DNA of 21,111 nt from Mesostigma viride (taxonomy: Eukaryota; Streptophyta; Mesostigmatophyceae; Mesostigmatales; Mesostigmataceae), in the NCBI GenBank assembly GCA_009746045.1, contig RPFO01001020.1, positions 1-21,111 on the forward strand, in the 5' to 3' direction. Position numbers and translations under genes: made by a program. Below, piece after piece: positions 16,389-21,111 of the stretch (position 1 is the first letter of the stretch; each line of letters starts with the position of its first letter). The notes below the pieces were generated by a model. That model was not told the DNA's origin. It saw only the letters and a program-made list of their open reading frames with translations, and made no database searches.

Positions 16389-17474
16389 GGTCGCGTTCAC
16401 CTACTCCCCGCCGCCTACCGTCACCCTCGCGACTTCGGCCGGGGCAACACCGTCCGCGAGCCCAGTCGGCGTGACGGCTACCTTCAGCCGGTCAGTCACT
16501 GGTTTTGCGCTCGGGGACATCGTCGTTACCAACGGGACGGCGTCCAACTTGGTGCAGGTAAACGCGGCGTTTTACACGTTCGACGTGTCAGGAACCTCGA
16601 ACACACTGACGACCGTCAGCGTGGGTGCCAACGCGGCGACAGACTCCGTGTCGGGCCATGGGAACTCGGCGTCTAACCCGCTTACTTTTACGTATACGCC
16701 AGTTTACAACCCCGCAACAGACCCCAATTTGTTCGCGTGGTACGATCCGTCCGACAGCGCCACGGTGTTCAGCAACACCACTGGCACAACCCAGCAAAAC
16801 ACGACAGGTGGGAACGTGATGCGAGTGAACGACAAGGGGCCGAACGGGTACCACGTGACGCAGGCCACTTCCTCCAAGTGTCCTACGCTGGACACGACGG
16901 AACTAAACTCGAAACAATCCCTCCGCTTTATCAACTCGCGGTCTGGCTTGTTAGAGTCCGTGAACAATTTCTGGAATGCGATCGGGGCAAGTGCGAGTGT
17001 TTTTCTAGTCGCAAAACAACTAACGACTGCAACGTATCCACAATTAGGGGTGCTACGGGTATCCGAGGATATATGCTTGGATCGTCGAACGGCGATTGTT
17101 ACCTCATGTCTTATCAGTCAGAGAACATGATCGTTCTCCTCTTTACTCCCGGTGCTATACGCGACACCGTGAGCACCAGGGCTCAGTTCTTTGATAATAA
17201 TACACACGTTCTGGCGCTTTCATGCAACAGCAGTACAAACGCCTTTCTCACCCGCTTCGACGGACGAGCTGGCTATGACAGAGTGGGATCGGATCCTATA
17301 CTTGGTTCAGGGAATCTTTCTATTGGAGGAGACTCGTCCAACACGAGTCGCGCTTTTGATGGGTGGATTGGCGAGATCCTTATCTACAACACCGCCAAAA
17401 CGTCAGCGGAGCTTGAGCTGATACGCGGCTACCTCGCAGCCAAGTGGGGGGCACCGTTAACTCCTCCAGCGTAG
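16389..17474 (+). pseudogene. LamG-like jelly-roll protein, 5'-truncated and frameshifted
   Basis: The first part, in one frame to about 17046, encodes a bacterial Ig-like stretch (PSASPVGVTATFSRSVTGF...DIVVTNG) and then the start of a LamG/concanavalin-type domain (DPNLFAWYDPSDSATVF, MRVNDKGPNGYHVTQA, KQSLRFINS). The rest, in the next frame, completes it (FDGWIGEILIYNTAK... ending in YLAAKWG), a classic C-terminal signature of this fold. One more G in the G4 run at 17047-17050 restores Q-L-G-G-A-T-G-I across the break. The 5' end is lost at the palindrome junction (16388/16389). Such proteins are carbohydrate-binding surface or fibre proteins of bacteria, phages and large DNA viruses, so viral or bacterial origin is likely. 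Confidence 0.75.
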
Positions 17475-17512
17475 GCCTCTATAACTAAATATCTATCCAT
17501 ATCATGTAAGCA

Positions 17513-18025
17513 ATGGACTATCCAAATTATTACCAGATAGTACTTGACAGCGAGGCTTCATCGAGTGACAGTGACGTTGACAATGCGGCATTTCGTTTTA
17601 AAATTAAACCAGATCCAAGTGCTCCCATCATTGACGGGGATTGGAGAGGCGGGCTTCACTTTGCGTCCATTGCAGGAATCGAAAGCACCCCCCCTCACGT
17701 GCTCATTGGCTTGGTATCCCCCAGTTTCTTGGGTGGTGAGCACAATTTGGACCAGGGGGTTGTGTTGGGATCAGAAATATGCAAAAAAGCAACAGCAACA
17801 ACGACCACTTTCGACTATTCTTTGATCAATGATCACGCATATTTCAATTTGAGGAATCCACATCTCTTTAGGAACGGGGGCATTCTGGAGATAAGGTTGG
17901 CCCACATAGATAGGGACGTAGGAGACACGGAATATCAAAACGTTGCTGCATACGATTCTTTCGTCTGCGTGTTACAATTTGAGAGGGTGCGAGGTTTTAA
18001 TAAATGCAAATGTCATGGCAAGTAA
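17513..18025 (+). CDS. unknown 170-aa protein, possibly virus structural-like
   Basis: Starts MDYPNYYQIVLDSEAS, 38 nt after the LamG-like stop. The pattern FRFKIKPDPSAPIIDGDWRGGLHF followed by a hydrophobic strand, and a late GILEIRLAHIDRD, recalls beta-rich penton or minor-capsid-like proteins of Polinton-like viruses (a DGDW-type motif). This is a weak visual impression only. No signal peptide or membrane segment. Codon use is more A/T-rich than in the palindrome genes, consistent with foreign origin. The 3' end overlaps the next ORF by 11 nt. Confidence 0.5.
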   Translation: MDYPNYYQIVLDSEASSSDSDVDNAAFRFKIKPDPSAPIIDGDWRGGLHFASIAGIESTPPHVLIGLVSPSFLGGEHNLDQGVVLGSEICKKATATTTTFDYSLINDHAYFNLRNPHLFRNGGILEIRLAHIDRDVGDTEYQNVAAYDSFVCVLQFERVRGFNKCKCHGK

Positions 18026-18218
18026 TTTCTGCGCATCATATATGGGTGGTTGCTTCGGAAAATTCACTCTCGTGGACACTCTAGAATCTTCGTTCAGGCG
18101 CTTGACAAGTGACCCAGTTGATTACTCGCACGCTTACGAGTCTTTTTACCTAAATTCACGTCCCAGAACTCGCCACGTGGTAGAGGCCACCTTAGACTTG
18201 CATCGCTCCGAAATTTAG
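18015..18218 (+). CDS. small unknown ORF (67 aa) overlapping the previous gene
   Basis: ATG at 18015 gives MASNFCASYMGGCFGKFTLV... ending LDLHRSEI. The sequence is not low-complexity and overlaps the upstream stop by 11 nt, a compact arrangement typical of viruses. No family is recognised. It may be the remnant of a longer gene. Confidence 0.4.
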   Translation: MASNFCASYMGGCFGKFTLVDTLESSFRRLTSDPVDYSHAYESFYLNSRPRTRHVVEATLDLHRSEI

Positions 18219-18367
18219 CCAAGTTCGACACTTGTACAAGTCCAGCCACCTTCGCGTCCTGTCCAGGCCGTGCCAGCAGACGTAACGGACCTTGGCACAT
18301 TGTGCACAAATAGGCAAAATCACGTGCAAGTCACGCATCTCACGTTGCAAGCTCTCTGCCGGTAGCC

Positions 18368-18940
18368 ATGGCTTCCCGAAACGCAGGGCCTTGCGAGAAA
18401 GCGCTGGCAATGCTTGGAAAAATCCTCGATGGTCTCGAGGACGGCCAGACAAAGATATCTGACCAGCTCGCACACCTGACGCACAAGGTCTCCCTTCTTT
18501 CCGGAAACGAAGGTGCTGTTGGAGGCACCGGACCTACCTGCGAGGTCTTCAAGATTCACGACGCCGGATATGACGATGTCGACCGCAAGACGCCAAAAAT
18601 TTGCGTCGAGTGGGTCTACGAGAAGAATGCGGCAAAGCCGAGGAAGGTCGAGGACCGCTGCGAGTGGATTCGCCTCGACCAAGCCGACGGGTGCGTTAAG
18701 ATGGTTGACGATTTCCTCAATGGCTTCTCCAAGTCCAAGCGCCAGCCAGGCATTTCCCCCATTGCGCTCTACAGGGCATGGGAGGAGGTAAAGAAGGGTT
18801 TCGAGGACGCAAAGACCGCCACTTCCAATGGCAGGAAGAGGAGCCGCGAGGGAGCGTCAAGCTCCCACGGCCATGGCGACAAGAAGAACTCCGCCTCGTA
18901 CGTGAAGAGCCTGACTGGACACTCCAAGGACAAGGAGTAG
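18368..18940 (+). CDS. third, shorter chromodomain-like protein
   Basis: 190 aa. An N-terminal helix (about 8-45) leads to a chromo-like segment at about 58-120: CEVFKIHDAG, KICVEWVYEK, CEWIRLDQ, then C-x5-DDFLNGF. It is followed by YRAWEEVKKGF, equivalent to the R-x2-W motif of the other two, and by GRKRSRE, a basic patch in the same relative position. It lacks the long coiled coil and acidic tail. The start is the first ATG after a gene-free 150-bp leader with no clear TATA box. The order of elements makes it a paralog of the genes at 2147-3291 and 15246-16157. Nuclear chromatin binding is inferred. Confidence 0.65.
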   Translation: MASRNAGPCEKALAMLGKILDGLEDGQTKISDQLAHLTHKVSLLSGNEGAVGGTGPTCEVFKIHDAGYDDVDRKTPKICVEWVYEKNAAKPRKVEDRCEWIRLDQADGCVKMVDDFLNGFSKSKRQPGISPIALYRAWEEVKKGFEDAKTATSNGRKRSREGASSSHGHGDKKNSASYVKSLTGHSKDKE

Positions 18941-19276
18941 ATTGTCGTCTTGTTGACGACGGCAACGAGCTTGCCATTTTCGCTCTTGTCGAGCTGATAA
19001 CGAATGTAAACGTGTTATATTTTTTAATGAATTCGTTTATGCAGTATAAAACGCGTCAATATATGCTGAAAACAATTTTCATTTCGTCTCGAATTGCAGT
19101 TCTAACTGGGTTAAAAAAGTAGAGTAAACCTCTCATGCATCGACGCAGGTCGTATGGGATTCTTGCATAGGTCGTCTGAGTTTTCAGATTAATAAACCCT
19201 AACACTCTGCACACCCCGCCGCGCGGCCCTCGCCGGGTCCGCCAACTCCCACGCACTGCTCGACCCTCCAGCACCT
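18941..19276. other. gene-free stretch after third chromo-like gene
   Basis: No supported gene. A/T-rich to about 19130, then GC-rich with no recognisable element. Confidence 0.4.
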
Positions 19277-20280
19277 TACTAAATTTACTAAGCTAACTAC
19301 AGGTTTTGGGTTTTGTCTGCGGGAAATTATGCAAGCCTGTGCATGCACTCTCACTCACATCGAATAAAACCTCCATTTCCAACTGAAAATATCAATTTAG
19401 TAGTAAATATAGTTTCCCACGAGAAAACACAGCAAGCCCTCACACACACACCACCACCTGGCAGTCCCGCCACTGCTTGGCAGTCCGCGCCCCTCCGCCG
19501 CACCCCCGCTGGCCGCCCCCCCATGGCCTTTCCCGTGGGAGATGGATTTATTGGTCATTTTGCCGTGGGAAACTACGTTTTCATAACCATTTGTCGTGGG
19601 AGACTATATTTACTAAGTTTTTTGGGGTTCTTTTTTTGGGAAATTCAGGTGTGTTTTTGGTGGTGCACACCTGAATTAATTTCCTAGGAATAAAACCCAA
19701 AACCCATAGTAAACGTAGTAAACATAGTTTCCCACGGGAAATGACTTAGTCCCATATCCCACACGCCTCACCCTCTCATGGCATGGTGGGACTGGATGTC
19801 ACAACCTCGACCTCATGGCAGGTGGCTTGAATTTCCTAGAAAAAAAACCCAAAACCCATAGTAAACTTAGTAAATTTAGTCACCCTGGGATGCCAGCATA
19901 AGAGTCTACCACCATGGTCACTATAAGGTCACTATAGCTACTCCCGTGGGAAACTAAAATTACATGCAACACTAGTGTCATCGTATCAGGGGGTCGGAGC
20001 AATTCTGCTCAGGCTTTCTCCACTAGTGTGTTGCATGACCACGAGGGTGATGGGAGGTGGCTTGAATTTCCTAGAAAAAAAACCAAAAACCCATAGTAAA
20101 CTTAGTAAATTTAGTCACCCTGGGATGCCAGCATAAGAGTCTACCACCATGGTCACTATAAGGTCACTATAGCTACCCTGTACCACACAGCACCTGTAGC
20201 ACCTTGACCTCACGGCAGCTGGCTTGAATTTCCTAGAAAAAAAACCAAAAACCCATAGTAAACTTAGTAAATTTAGTCAC
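19277..20280. repeat. subtelomere-like repeat block
   Basis: Direct repeats at 19821-19941 and 20056-20176 (121 bp each, nearly identical) and a truncated copy at 20221-20280. They share GGCTTGAATTTCCTAG and CATAGTAAACTTAGTAAATT. An inverted relative starts the block (TTACTAAATTTACTAAG at about 19277), with further degenerate copies near 19600 and 19690. CCGTGGGA(G/A)A-type motifs occur at about 19530, 19564, 19595, 19735 and 19945. No gene. Confidence 0.75.
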
Positions 20281-20334
20281 AGTGGGAGGGTGATAGCCAG
20301 GGTGGGGGGATGCCGTGGGTGTCTGGAGACAGTG

Positions 20335-20389
20335 TTAGGGTTTAGGGTTTAGGGTTTAGGGTTTAGGGTTTAGGGTTTAGGGTTTAGGG
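20335..20389 (+). repeat. interstitial telomeric tract (TTTAGGG)7
   Basis: Seven perfect TTTAGGG copies (20341-20389) after one TTAGGG. The G-rich strand runs left to right, as at a right-hand chromosome end, but 722 bp of other sequence follow, so the tract is interstitial or subtelomeric. Confidence 0.9.
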
Positions 20390-20477
20390 TGATACCCCAC
20401 CCCAGGCCGCGGTCACTATAGGGTCACTATAGGGGTGGCAGATGCCAGCATAAGGCTGGTGCCATTCTGTGAGCCGC

Positions 20478-20534
20478 GATGACGGAATGATGACGGAATG
20501 ATGATGGAAGCTACTTAATTAATTAATTAATTAA
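20478..20534 (+). repeat. short tandem repeats
   Basis: GATGACGGAAT twice plus a variant (20478-20509), then (TTAA)5 at 20515-20534. The following 20535-20928 has no gene or element I recognise. Confidence 0.7.
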
Positions 20535-20928
20535 ACTCGTGCTCCCGTTGGGGAGTCACGGAGCACCGAAGTGCTTTTAATCCCTGTGTGTGCACTACAG
20601 GAGAAAGGGCAGAGACCCCCAGTCTCCTTCATGCCAAAGGCATGCCACAGCTGCAATCGGGCGCGGCTAGCTAAAAGGACAGGCTAACGATCGGCAAACT
20701 GTGGGTGCAATAAGACCCATGTGAGCATATCATAGCAAGGAGCGTGGGCAAGTAATCTGAACATTGCTAGGCCATGTAATAGGGATTATTGGTCATCCAT
20801 CATATTCATAAATTTTCTTTATTTATACATGGTTGCATAATACATTAATGTTGCGTTAATACTTTGTGGCACTAAACAACAAAATCATGAAATGCTAGTG
20901 CTATCGTGTCATATTGTCACTATCATGC

Positions 20929-20974
20929 TGTCACGGTGTCACAATGTCACGATGTCACGGTGTCACAATGTCAC
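20929..20974 (+). repeat. 8-bp TGTCACNN tandem array
   Basis: TGTCAC starts at 20929, 20937, 20945, 20953, 20961 and 20969, exactly 8 bp apart, with GG, AA or GA between. GTGTCACGTGTCAC recurs at about 21056, and a diverged ~33-bp repeat (ACAAAATC...CTAG) flanks it at about 20878 and 21054. Confidence 0.8.
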
Positions 20975-21111
20975 CTCATGTTAATCAGTGCTTCTGGGCA
21001 ATGTAATATCATTGTTGCAACCCCATGGGCGCCACATTACCTTGTGACACCATACAAAATCGTAAAATACTAGCGTTATGGTGCCATCGTGTCACGTGTC
21101 ACGTGTTCACA

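Noticed and set aside
19313-19687. 124-aa ORF in the subtelomere-like region
   Set aside because: Low-complexity and repeat-derived, with no domain or promoter.

Overview
The window looks like eukaryotic nuclear DNA, most likely from a microalga or other protist. One gene family has a GT-AG intron, the genes have TATA-like boxes and AATAAA/ATTAAA signals, and an interstitial (TTTAGGG)n telomeric tract lies near the right end. TTTAGGG is the plant, green-algal, cryptophyte and dinoflagellate type; the species cannot be named from this sequence. There are no bacterial operons or Shine-Dalgarno sites. One compact block (about 16.4-18.2 kb) looks virus- or bacterium-derived.

The dominant feature is a giant spacerless palindrome centred between bases 8811 and 8812. 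The left arm is about 3472-8811 and the right arm about 8812-15131. Each arm carries the same three genes. From outside in they are a small F-box-like gene with a C7 slip site (transcribed outward), a protein with two RING-like clusters (transcribed outward), and a RING plus TRAF/SIAH-type zinc-finger gene with one intron (transcribed toward the centre). The last two genes are divergent and share a promoter region. That region holds an array of the 7-mer CCCGTGG/CCACGGG in strictly alternating orientation every ~31 bp: 15 sites on the left, about 19 on the right. The arms are nearly identical but not perfect: a 125-bp repeat-unit difference, an 815-bp insertion only in the right arm, several SNPs, and single-base indels that break or extend reading frames in the left copies.

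Outside the arms, the symmetry resumes in a short outer inverted repeat (1950-2104 and 16246-16388). Between inner and outer repeats lie two very different but homologous chromodomain-like genes (2147-3291 minus, frameshifted; 15246-16157 plus). This is conserved flanks around a diverged gene, an idiomorph-like arrangement. A third, smaller member lies at 18368-18940. All three share a chromo-like core, a following R-x2-W helix motif and a basic nuclear-localisation-like patch.

The right-arm insertion (14036-14850) is a non-autonomous transposon-like composite: three foldback units, two mutually inverted spacers and a 5-bp ATAGG target duplication, with an intact empty site in the left arm. 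Right of the palindrome, a LamG-type jelly-roll gene is cut off exactly at the repeat junction and carries a frameshift; it is followed by two small overlapping unknown ORFs. From 18.94 kb to the end the sequence is repeat-rich and subtelomere-like. The left 1.95 kb has no convincing gene and is mostly enclosed by an 18-bp inverted repeat.

The gene set (two RING-type candidate ubiquitin ligases, a possible F-box protein and chromatin-reader-like proteins, with a shared repeated operator-like motif) could be a selfish or viral-derived module acting on ubiquitin and chromatin. That functional reading is inference. Long-read homopolymer error is a real alternative for several frame breaks.
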